Below, piece by piece: positions 1 to 7,382 of a stretch of DNA of 53,249 nucleotides (within the stretch, counting starts at the first letter, position 1; each line of letters opens with the position of its first letter). The stretch lies in contig VHCO01000023.1 of the NCBI GenBank assembly GCA_016871715.1, forward strand, positions 1 through 53,249, read 5' to 3'. The notes below the pieces were generated by a model, which saw nothing but the letters and a program-made list of their open reading frames with translations, made no database searches and was not told where the DNA came from. This stretch comes from Verrucomicrobiota bacterium (GTDB lineage Bacteria; Verrucomicrobiota; Verrucomicrobiia; Limisphaerales; J093). Made by a program: the position numbers and the translations under genes.

Positions 1-921
1 TTCGATAACATCGTCACCCTCCGAGGCATCAATTACAACGCCGAAGGGGGGGGCAACTGGATGGGCATCGATTATCTCCAAGTCGACCCAATGCCGCAGC
101 CGGTCTTCCCGCTGGCCGCCGGACGCGATGACAACGGTTGGCCGGTCGGCAACGGCGGCGGACCCAACGCGACCTTCGTTCAGGAAGCCGGAACGAACGT
201 CCTTCCCGGGAACCCGCGCAACCGCGAAATGGCTCAGCAAGCCGACGACGACTACTACTTCGCCGGCATCTACACGAGCGTTATCCCCGCCAATGCGATC
301 TTCTACGGGTTCTACGAGCCGGTCGGCATTGTGCCCCGCAACGAGGAAGCCGCTGAACGCGCCTTCGCCGGCTCCGACAACGACCTGCGCTTCCACTTCA
401 ACCTGCCGGCCACGCTCAAACTAACCGATCAAGTCGAGATCACGTTCGATGCCCTCAACCTTCATGAGGACGCCGCCAACCCCGATCCGCGCTACGGCAT
501 CGAGATCTACTTCAACGACGTGTTGGTTCAACCCGAAATCGTCATTCGCCCCGGCGACCTCGACGTCGATTACACCACCCCGCCCTTCACGCTGGCCAGT
601 GTGCACGCCCAGCTCGGGACCGGCCCGGACAACATCGTCAGCCTCAAAGGCGTGAACTATAATGCCGAAGGCGGAGGTAACTGGATGGGCATCGACTATG
701 TCCAGATCAACCCTGCCGGCGCCAGCCAACCGCTCCAGTTCCTCAGCTCGACGATCAGCAGCGGTAGGTTGAACCTCACCTGGAGCGGCACGGGTATCCT
801 CGAAGCGGCTCCCGCCGTCACCGGTCCGTGGACCACGGTCAGCGGGAACCCTACCTCGCCCTACAACGAAGCCGTGTTGGCCAACGAGCGAAGTCGGTTC
901 TACCGCCTCAGGAGGCCGTAA
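1..921 (+). CDS. C-terminal part of a large secreted repeat protein (5' end outside window)
   Basis: The reading frame is open from base 1, so this is the C-terminal ~306 residues of a longer protein; the first internal ATG is at 61. The motif NYNAEGGGNWMGIDY occurs twice, near base 40 and near base 660, so at least two copies of a ~205-residue domain are present. Each copy contains a beta-rich stretch (LPATLKLTDQVEITFDA) that suggests a carbohydrate-binding-like or other beta-sandwich fold. The last ~60 residues (LTWSGTGILEAAPAV, then GPW, ending FYRLRRP) form a C-terminal module that also closes the proteins at 2910-3713 and 12682-21363. The function of the whole protein is unknown; export is inferred from the module and composition, as the N-terminus is not visible. 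A strong hairpin follows 33 bases after the stop. Confidence 0.75.
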   Translation, partial: FDNIVTLRGINYNAEGGGNWMGIDYLQVDPMPQPVFPLAAGRDDNGWPVGNGGGPNATFVQEAGTNVLPGNPRNREMAQQADDDYYFAGIYTSVIPANAIFYGFYEPVGIVPRNEEAAERAFAGSDNDLRFHFNLPATLKLTDQVEITFDALNLHEDAANPDPRYGIEIYFNDVLVQPEIVIRPGDLDVDYTTPPFTLASVHAQLGTGPDNIVSLKGVNYNAEGGGNWMGIDYVQINPAGASQPLQFLSSTISSGRLNLTWSGTGILEAAPAVTGPWTTVSGNPTSPYNEAVLANERSRFYRLRRP

Positions 922-953
922 CCCACAGGCGCTCGTCCCTTTCATATCTCAGT

Positions 954-990
954 CAGGCCGGGCAGTCGGGGCTGCCCGGCCTGTCGTTTT
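954..990 (+). terminator. Rho-independent terminator
   Basis: A 12-bp perfect inverted repeat (CAGGCCGGGCAG at 954-965 and its complement at 972-983) encloses a 6-base loop. It is followed by GTCGTTTT, a short T-rich tail. It lies 33 bases after the stop of the first gene and before the 3' end of the convergent gene that ends at 1098, so it may stop transcription from both sides, although only the plus side has the T run. Confidence 0.65.
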
Positions 991-1097
991 CGAGCTGCCG
1001 CCCATCCGGTTACGTCCTCGAGTCGCCAGGCGGACCGCCCCGCGATCGGGTCGGGCCGCGATTGGGCCTGCCCCCGGCCGAGCCCAAGCAGCCGTCC

Positions 1098-2087
1098 TTA
1101 GGACTTCCCGCTCCGGGTCTGTCCCAGTTCTCGGGTGAACTGGGCATTAGCTCCGACCTCGTCGAAGCACCAAGGGAACATGCCCACCACGACGCCGTCC
1201 GTGGGCTTGATCTGCTCGAAGGCGAACCGAAATGCCCCCCGCACCGCCTGCTGGCTCGAACAGAGCCGGCCAGCCCCCAGGATCTTGAAGCCCAGACAAG
1301 GCTGCTGCACTTGGCGCATCGCCTGCGTCATCGCCCGGGGATCGTCTCGGAAGAATGGGTAAGTCAATTCCAGTGTGGGCAGGTCAACCTCTTTGCCACT
1401 CGCCTGCCGGGTGAGGAAGTAAAAGCAGCACATGAAGAAATCCACTTCCCAGCCCTCGTCCGCCACCCGCCGGATGCACTCCGGGTTGTGAGCGGATACG
1501 CCCGCCAACACCCCCCCGTCGTGGGCCGCCTTCACGAAATCGTGCACGACCGCCCCCTTCCCTTCGTCAAACAACCGATCCGTGACGCCCCCATGATGCG
1601 CCATGGCGATCGGTTGGGCTTGCGCGATTGCCTCGCGCAGCGTCGACCGGTCTGCGTGCAGACCGAAGAACTTAAGCTGGCTGCCGCGCTCCCGCAGCCG
1701 CCGTAGGTAAGGCAACGCCCGCTCCGCGCTCGAGAATTGGTGGGCGGTGATCCCGGCACGCTCGCAGTCCTCCAGAAACTCAACCGTGCGGTCGACCGTG
1801 AAGTGCTCGCGCATCTGCCGGTCGGTATGCGGCCCCAGATACGAGTAACCCGAGATCGGGTTCGAGCCAACCATCAACCGGCTGAGGCGGTGCGGTCCTA
1901 GCCGAATCGCGGGCAAAGCCGAGGGATCGACGCTGGGTGAGACCTCCGCGGCGCGGACCCCGGTTGGACCAGTGCCCAGCCCAGCACCGGCAGCCAGACC
2001 CGTCAACTGCGCCAGAAATCTGCGGCGGCCAATCCCAATCCCAGTTCCCGCAGCGCCGTCCGCAACCCCATTTAAATCATCATCCAT
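1098..2087 (-). CDS. Tat-exported TIM-barrel protein, aldo/keto-reductase-like
   Basis: A protein of about 329 residues starting at the ATG at 2087 (MDDDLNG). An upstream in-frame ATG at 2171 would add 28 Arg-rich residues and is less likely. Residues ~20-45 carry a twin-arginine signal (GRRRFLAQLTG followed by an Ala/Gly-rich hydrophobic stretch), so the folded protein is probably exported by the Tat route. The mature part begins LPAIRLGPHRLSRLMVGSNP and contains alternating strand and helix segments (ITAHQFSSAE, LKFFGLHADR, VLAGVSAHNP, CLGFKILGAG, DGVVVGMFPW), the pattern of a TIM barrel resembling aldo/keto-reductase relatives. The classical Asp-Tyr-Lys-His tetrad was not confidently located, so the enzymatic role is open. 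The gene is monocistronic and convergent with the first gene. Confidence 0.65.
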   Translation of the reverse strand: MDDDLNGVADGAAGTGIGIGRRRFLAQLTGLAAGAGLGTGPTGVRAAEVSPSVDPSALPAIRLGPHRLSRLMVGSNPISGYSYLGPHTDRQMREHFTVDRTVEFLEDCERAGITAHQFSSAERALPYLRRLRERGSQLKFFGLHADRSTLREAIAQAQPIAMAHHGGVTDRLFDEGKGAVVHDFVKAAHDGGVLAGVSAHNPECIRRVADEGWEVDFFMCCFYFLTRQASGKEVDLPTLELTYPFFRDDPRAMTQAMRQVQQPCLGFKILGAGRLCSSQQAVRGAFRFAFEQIKPTDGVVVGMFPWCFDEVGANAQFTRELGQTRSGKS

Positions 2088-2909
2088 AAGTCGCGCATTC
2101 CTCTTCCTCGGTCCTCGAACGTCTCCACGGCGATCCAGGACCTTGGTCTTGGTCCGTCGAGGCCGCGCCAACAGCCGCCTCTCGTCACCCTTCGCCTCTT
2201 TTTCGCCTCCGCCCCCGCCCCCCTGATCACGCCCTCAGCCCGTCGATTGGGGCCTCGGATGCGGCAAGCCCTCGTTGGTAGCCGGGAGGGGAATGACAAT
2301 CATGCCGTGGCAGCGGTTGCCAAATCCTGCCCGAACGCCACCCGCCGTCAAGGCGACAATGAATGCGTGCATAGGTGCTTCCAGGACGGCCAGAGCTTCT
2401 GTTCCCGTTACTCCCGCCACTGGGTTTTGGGCTGAAGTTGGCTCTTCATCCGGCCCGGAGCGATGGAGGGACGACCCCACGCAACCGACTCAAACATGGC
2501 GGCTCCTGGCCTCGACGTCCGCCAGGCACCGGACCGCGTCAGAAATATAGGCTAACGGGTCATTAATTGTTGACACTCCCCCCACCCATTGCCCGCTCTC
2601 GAGCCGCCTCGATTGACCAGGAGTCGGCGACAGTCTCTACGTTCTACGTTTATTTTATCGGGTATAAAGTTGTTGACATGGGGGGCTCGCGGAGATGGGT
2701 TGGGTGGAGGCGAGACGGTAGAAACCAAAACCAACGCTGGGTCTTCCAAGGCAGCAGTTTAGTGTAACAGGCAATATGTTGTTGACAGCAGAGATCGCGG
2801 CGCCTGTCGCGATGAGCTCCCTGTCGCTCGGAGGCGGCTCCGGCCTCGGGCTACTTCTCCTTTGCTCTTTACTCAGGGCGCTCGATGGGGTCTTGATTGC
2901 CCAGCGTAA
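2088..2909. other. 822-bp gene-free spacer
   Basis: No open frame here resembles a protein family; the frames at 2235-2480 (minus) and 2275-2550 (plus) are short and lack domain-like sequence. The right half is less GC-rich than the surroundings and contains three TTGTTGACA motifs about 105 bases apart, described separately. Directly after the third motif is a hairpin, ATCGCG (2794-2799) with CGCGAT (2808-2813). No convincing -10 box follows any of the three TTGACA sequences at 16-18 bases. No tRNA or other structured RNA was recognised. Confidence 0.6.
2561..2787 (+). repeat. Array of three TTGTTGACA motifs
   Basis: Three copies of an A/T-rich block plus TTGTTGACA lie at 2561-2575, 2663-2678 and 2772-2787, in the same orientation and 103 and 109 bases apart. 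The middle copy, TATAAAGTTGTTGACA, differs by one base from the copies in the tandem repeat near 32.2 kb. The sequence between the motifs does not align well from unit to unit, so only the motif is conserved. It is not a CRISPR array: the repeat is too short and the spacing too long. Confidence 0.5.
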
Positions 2910-3713
2910 GTGAAAACGCACCAAGTACAGCGCTTTGCCTCGGTGCTGGGCGTGGCCTGGCTCGGTTGGGTCGCCCCCCTCTCCTCGATCGAGGCCTTGG
3001 CTCAGGCACGGATCGATGCCCGCAATCTGGTGCCGGGGATTGTAGACGCGCCGGTGTTTGACGTGGATGGTCGAACGCGCCTGGATGCTGAGGCGGTGCG
3101 CGAGAAAGGCACGGTCTACGTGGCTCAGGTGTACGTTGGGAGCGAGCCTGATGCGTCGAGCATGCTGCCGGTCGCCTGGCCTTTCGGTTTCGGGTCGGGA
3201 CCAGGCGCGGGCTACTGGCAGGTGGACACGGCCGACGGCATGCTCACCGTTTGGCCCTTCCAACCGGGGGATCCGATGTACCTTCAGGTACGTGTGTACG
3301 AATTGTATCCGGGAGCCACCATCCCCGAGTTGGCTCCTTACATCTACGAGTGGGGATACTCGCAGGTGCTGCGGGTAGAGACGCGTCCATCGGGCGAGGC
3401 CGTGCCGCTGAGCGGGCTGCAGAGCTTCTCCTTTGAGAAGCGTCGGCTGCTGATATCGCTCCGGCGCGGCGAGGTGGTCGTGGCATGGCTGAGACCCATC
3501 GGCGGCGGGTACATTCTGGAAGCCGCGGCTGCCCTCGGGCCGACCATGACCTGGGAACCGGTGGCGGAGGAGAAAGCCGTACCGCCACGGGACAGGTACC
3601 TTCAGTTCGTGAGCGTGACCAACCAGGTCTCAGGGCCACTCGCGCTCTACCGTTTGCGGCGGCTGTGGAACCCCGTCGCACTCGACGATCGGCCTCGACC
3701 TCCAGGACGATGA
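2910..3713 (+). CDS. Secreted protein with the shared C-terminal YRLR module, unknown function
   Basis: A 267-residue protein starting at a GTG (MKTHQVQ); no clear Shine-Dalgarno sequence is visible. Residues ~8-32 (ASVLGVAWLGWVAPLSSIEALAQA) form a Sec signal peptide with a likely cut after an Ala. The mature part has a beta-rich domain (TVYVAQVYVGSEPDAS, GYWQVDTADG, VRVYELYPGATIPEL), which may be a small binding domain. The last ~90 residues match the module seen at the end of two other secreted proteins in the window (GGGYILEAAAALGP, TWEPV, then ALYRLRR), followed by an 18-residue tail. No enzyme motif is recognised. It lies 43 bases before the glycoside-hydrolase-like gene on the same strand, so the two may be co-transcribed. 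Confidence 0.65.
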   Translation: MKTHQVQRFASVLGVAWLGWVAPLSSIEALAQARIDARNLVPGIVDAPVFDVDGRTRLDAEAVREKGTVYVAQVYVGSEPDASSMLPVAWPFGFGSGPGAGYWQVDTADGMLTVWPFQPGDPMYLQVRVYELYPGATIPELAPYIYEWGYSQVLRVETRPSGEAVPLSGLQSFSFEKRRLLISLRRGEVVVAWLRPIGGGYILEAAAALGPTMTWEPVAEEKAVPPRDRYLQFVSVTNQVSGPLALYRLRRLWNPVALDDRPRPPGR

Positions 3714-3756
3714 AGCTGAACTTGAAAGTAGCAAACCGCTACCAACTCAACGGCGC

Positions 3757-6700
3757 ATGAATCACCGACCTATTACCTCCCCTCGCGCGGTGCACTGGGC
3801 GTGCCTGGCCGTCTGCGCCCAGGCGGGGGTGGCCCAGACCCTCATCGCGAGGCTCGACCCCGCCGAACCGCTCGGGACCCGGCCCTACGAGATGGTTTGG
3901 GCCAACCGAACCGAGCCGGCCCCGCCTTCGCTGCGCTTCGACCAACTCGAAGGCTGGACGCTTCAGGCTGAAGCCGGAGCGGAGGCAAGCCTCGAGCTGA
4001 GTCGGGCCCAGAACCTCTGGGATCGGCCGGTGGCCAAGCTGCGTTACCGCGGCGCGGGCCAGGCGAACGCGCAACCGCGCATCGTGCTCACCCCACCGCA
4101 GCCCATCGGGTTGCCCGCCGACGCCGACTCGGTCGAGTTGTGGGCCTACGGCAACCGTTGGGATTGGGAGAACCCACCGGACACGCCGCCGGTGGGGTTG
4201 GTCCTTAGATTCCAAGCGGCGTCCGGTCCACTGCACGAGCTGCCGTTAGACCGTGTGCGGTGGAAGGAATGGTGGCTCGTTCACAAGCGTTTGCCCGCAG
4301 GTTGGCCAGCGCCGCTGCGCTTCACGGGCCTCGAGATCGGCGGCGGCTGGCAAACCGACTGGCGGGAGATCTACTTCGATTCCGTCCGGTTCTACCGCGA
4401 AGAACTGGCCCCGTTGGACTTCGCCCCGCGCCCCCAACGCAACCTGACCCTGTTCGAGGGCCAGTCGCCCGGGGCCAACACCGGTCCTGGCACGCTCCCG
4501 TTCCCGACGCGCGCAGAGACGATCCTGCCAATGCACTTCGGCGGACCCTACACGAATTGGGTCGCCGCCCTGAACTCCTCGTTCGCGTTCCATTACCGCG
4601 GTGAAGATGGCGAGGTGACCTACGGCTTCAGCCCCAGGCAGGGCCTAGCCGGATTGTCGGCGAGCTGCAACGGCGTCACGGTGGGGAGACCACTCGACGG
4701 CGCGCAGATACGCTTGGCCGACGGTGCGGTCGGACCCACCGGCGAGCCCGAGGCGCTGGATCTCGCGGGCGGCGTGCTGCGGGTGCGTTACCCGGGGGGC
4801 ACGCTGCTCCAGCTCCGGATTTGGCAGAAGTCCCTGGTCCTGGATGTCATCAACACGACCGGCCAGGCCACCGACCTCAACTTCGGCCAAGTGCTGGCTG
4901 TGGTCGAACCGCGGGCGATCTTTGTGCCTTACCTCACCTACGGCGGCGGCGCGCAACCGGCGGTGCTTCTGTCGCGCGCCGGCACGAACCGCGTGTTCAC
5001 CTCGCTGTGGCTGGACTGGTACCGCTCGAACGGGTCGGAGCCCTATGCCGCAGAAGGCACCGCGACCAACGCCGCCCGCATCAACGGCGGCGTGCGCTAC
5101 CACCCGCGCACCGACGGCCGGCGCAATCCCCTCTTCGAGCGCCTGTTCCTGACGGTCTCACCCCGGTTCGAGGAGGTCTTGCCCACGGTGCCCAACCCCG
5201 TCGGGCTCCACGCCCACCAAGCGGTGGACCGGCTGTGGCAGGAGTCCTGGGGCCCGGACGACTACGAAAAGCAGATGCGGCGCAGTCGCATGCTGCGCGC
5301 CTACGGGCTCGAGATGCTCATCCAATGCAACCACGAGATCGCCTGGCGCGACGGCGGCGAGAGCTTTACGCTGCGCACCCGCGCCGCGCCGAACAAGGGT
5401 GGGGATGCCGCCCTGGCCGAGTATGTGGCGCATCAGCGTGGCCTGGGCTGGTTTGCCGGTCTGTACAGCAACTACACCGATTACGCGCCGGTCAACGAGT
5501 TCTGGACGCCGGACGGCGTGCAACGCGCGGCGGACGGCAACTGGCGCACGGCCTGGCCGCGTTGTTACGCGTTGAAGCCGCTGAAGGCCGTCGAGTTCGA
5601 CGCCCGCCTGGCGCCCCAGATCCAGGCCCAGTACAAACCCAACAGCGCCTACACCGACGTCCACACAGCCGTCGCGCCGTGGAGTTACATCGACTACGAC
5701 GCCCGTGTCCCGGGCGCGGGCACCTTCGCCCAGACCTTTTACGCCTATGGCGAAATCCTCCGGCACGACTCCCAGGTCTACGGCGGGCCAATCTTCTCGG
5801 AGGGGACCTATCACTGGCTCTATGCCGGCTTGGCGGATGGCAACTACGCCCTCGCCTACAATCGTCGGCCGCTCGCCCACGAGCCGCTCCTGCCCGTGTT
5901 CGACCTATACCAGATCCACACCCGCGAGTGCGACATCGGGATGGGTTGGACGGCCAACTTCTGCGATGCCCTGCCGGATTGGCGTAAGCCGGAGAACCTG
6001 GACCGCGCCATCGACCGGTTTCTGCTCCACACGTTGGCTTACGGCCATATCGGGTGGCTCGTCGAGGAGGCGCACGGCATCGAGCGCACCTGTCGCTCGT
6101 ATTACATGCTGCAGCAGGTCCAGGCGCGGTACGGATTGAAGCCGCCCACGCGGATCGCTTACTGGGACGGCACCAACCTGGTGAGCGTGTCCGAGGCCCT
6201 CGTCCAAGATCTGCCGCGCAACCGGCGTCAGCTCTTCGTCGAGTATCCGGGCGGCCTCCAACTCTGGCTCAACGATCATCCCACGGAGAACTGGCAACCG
6301 CCGGTGGTGCAGGCTGGCTTGCGGCTCGCGGATGGTGGGTTGCAGATCCCCGAGTGGTCGCTGCCTCCGGCGGGCTGGGCGGCCTTTACAACCGACGGTG
6401 AACTGGTCAGCTACTCTGGCTTGAACGGCGCCCAACGCGTCGATTACCTGCGCAGTCCGGCGTACACGTATCTGGACGGTCGCGGGCAACCGTTCGCGAC
6501 CGCGGAGGCGGCAGCCGAAAGCGGCTTGGTCATTCGGCCCCTCGCACCTGACCAACTCGAGGCGATCCGCACCTCCGGGAGGGGTCCCTTCACGATTCGG
6601 CGCCCGTACGACGTGCGCGGTGCCTGCGTTGCGGTCGAGGCGTACGGCGTCGACGGCAAAGCCCTCAGCACGCCGGTCATGCAGGACACAGGCGAGACAA

Positions 6701-6780
6701 CCCGACTCGAGCCTGTCGAGGCTGCGGTGCGGTACGTACTGCGGTTTGGCAGCGCCAGCGCCCCCCTGTTGAAGCCCTAG
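3757..6780 (+). CDS. Putative secreted glycoside hydrolase with a central TIM barrel, family not assigned
   Basis: A 1,007-residue protein. Residues ~10-27 (AVHWACLAVCAQAGVAQ) look like a signal peptide. Residues ~45-215 form a beta-sandwich-like region (VELWAYGNRWDWENPP, YFDSVRFYREEL), probably carbohydrate-binding. Residues ~230-480 form a second beta-rich domain. A likely TIM barrel follows to ~870, with segments such as EMLIQCNHEIAWRDGG, LGWFAGLYSNYTDYAP, PNSAYTDVHTAVAPW and GGPIFSEGTYHW. D634 in YTDVH and E682 in FSEG are plausible catalytic nucleophile and acid/base, an Asp/Glu pairing reminiscent of GH101-like and related retaining alpha-glycosidases. A C-terminal beta domain closes the protein. 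Family membership is inference from overall pattern; the substrate is unknown. The neighbouring secreted CAZyme-like genes support a role in polysaccharide breakdown. Confidence 0.55.
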   Translation: MNHRPITSPRAVHWACLAVCAQAGVAQTLIARLDPAEPLGTRPYEMVWANRTEPAPPSLRFDQLEGWTLQAEAGAEASLELSRAQNLWDRPVAKLRYRGAGQANAQPRIVLTPPQPIGLPADADSVELWAYGNRWDWENPPDTPPVGLVLRFQAASGPLHELPLDRVRWKEWWLVHKRLPAGWPAPLRFTGLEIGGGWQTDWREIYFDSVRFYREELAPLDFAPRPQRNLTLFEGQSPGANTGPGTLPFPTRAETILPMHFGGPYTNWVAALNSSFAFHYRGEDGEVTYGFSPRQGLAGLSASCNGVTVGRPLDGAQIRLADGAVGPTGEPEALDLAGGVLRVRYPGGTLLQLRIWQKSLVLDVINTTGQATDLNFGQVLAVVEPRAIFVPYLTYGGGAQPAVLLSRAGTNRVFTSLWLDWYRSNGSEPYAAEGTATNAARINGGVRYHPRTDGRRNPLFERLFLTVSPRFEEVLPTVPNPVGLHAHQAVDRLWQESWGPDDYEKQMRRSRMLRAYGLEMLIQCNHEIAWRDGGESFTLRTRAAPNKGGDAALAEYVAHQRGLGWFAGLYSNYTDYAPVNEFWTPDGVQRAADGNWRTAWPRCYALKPLKAVEFDARLAPQIQAQYKPNSAYTDVHTAVAPWSYIDYDARVPGAGTFAQTFYAYGEILRHDSQVYGGPIFSEGTYHWLYAGLADGNYALAYNRRPLAHEPLLPVFDLYQIHTRECDIGMGWTANFCDALPDWRKPENLDRAIDRFLLHTLAYGHIGWLVEEAHGIERTCRSYYMLQQVQARYGLKPPTRIAYWDGTNLVSVSEALVQDLPRNRRQLFVEYPGGLQLWLNDHPTENWQPPVVQAGLRLADGGLQIPEWSLPPAGWAAFTTDGELVSYSGLNGAQRVDYLRSPAYTYLDGRGQPFATAEAAAESGLVIRPLAPDQLEAIRTSGRGPFTIRRPYDVRGACVAVEAYGVDGKALSTPVMQDTGETTRLEPVEAAVRYVLRFGSASAPLLKP

Positions 6781-6983
6781 CGAGGCTCCACCGCAAGATG
6801 TGAGCCGCTCGAGCAAGCCGACCGCCTCCGGTGTGCCCGCCACCGCGACCTCAACCAGCACCGAACGCAGGAACGACGCCGCTAGCGCTAGGGACCTTCG
6901 CATGGCCAGCTTTTCTACCCCGGCCGACCGCCCTTGACCAGCCCAAGCCTCGGCAGGTCGGGCCTGCGCCAGGGTGCGGCGGC

Positions 6984-7290
6984 TCAGATCCGCTTGAGTT
7001 TCCAGCGGCCTCGCTTGAAAAGGATCGCCCCGACCACCGCGTAGGTGGACGAGGCGGTGGCGATGGCGACGAACACGCCCCGCGGGCCCCACCCTAACCC
7101 ATGCGCCAGCCCCCAAGCGACGGGCAACTCCCAAACCCAAAAGCAAAACAGATTGATGAACGTCGGCGTCCAGACATCGCCCGCGCCGTTGAACGCCTGG
7201 CTGAGCACCATCCCGTAAGCGTAGAACAGAAAACCCAGGCTCACGATCCGCAAGCAATGCACCCCGTGCGGCAACACCTGGGCGTCCCGC
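6984..7290 (-). pseudogene. C-terminal remnant of a MATE-family multidrug exporter
   Basis: About 100 residues match the conserved end of MATE (NorM/DinF-like) transporters: CLRIVSLGFLFYAYGMV, LSQAFNGAGDVWTPTFINL, then FCFWVWELPVAWGLAHGLG, GPRGVFVAIATASS and a final FKRGRWK. The normal protein is ~450 residues with twelve membrane helices; only the last two or three remain. The open frame starts at 7313, but its first ~8 residues do not look like MATE sequence, so the break lies near 7290-7310. A 9-base direct repeat, CGGACAGCG (7302-7310 and 7321-7329), sits at this edge. Upstream lies the unrelated GH2 gene ending at 7383. The spacer 6781-6983 and the stretch 7291-7382 hold nothing else recognised. 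It is very unlikely to be functional. Confidence 0.75.
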
Positions 7291-7382
7291 GCAGCGCCTC
7301 GCGGACAGCGCACCTAAACTCGGACAGCGTCACAGGACCGACAACCTACAGCCACGGGCTTCGCTTGGCGATCTCTGCGTCC

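Noticed and set aside
2561-2787. The TTGACA motifs as sigma-70 promoters
   Set aside because: No -10-like hexamer at 15-19 bases after any of the three, and the copies at 32.2 kb lie between convergent gene ends. A non-standard promoter is not fully excluded.
2561-2787. CRISPR array or integron attC sites
   Set aside because: The conserved part is only ~16 bases with >85-base intervals, no cas or integrase gene is present, and GTTGACA does not fit the attC core GTTRRRY.
4821-5987. Overlapping plus-strand frame (388 codons) inside the glycoside-hydrolase-like gene
   Set aside because: Arg/Pro-rich composition typical of an out-of-frame reading of GC-rich DNA; no domain.
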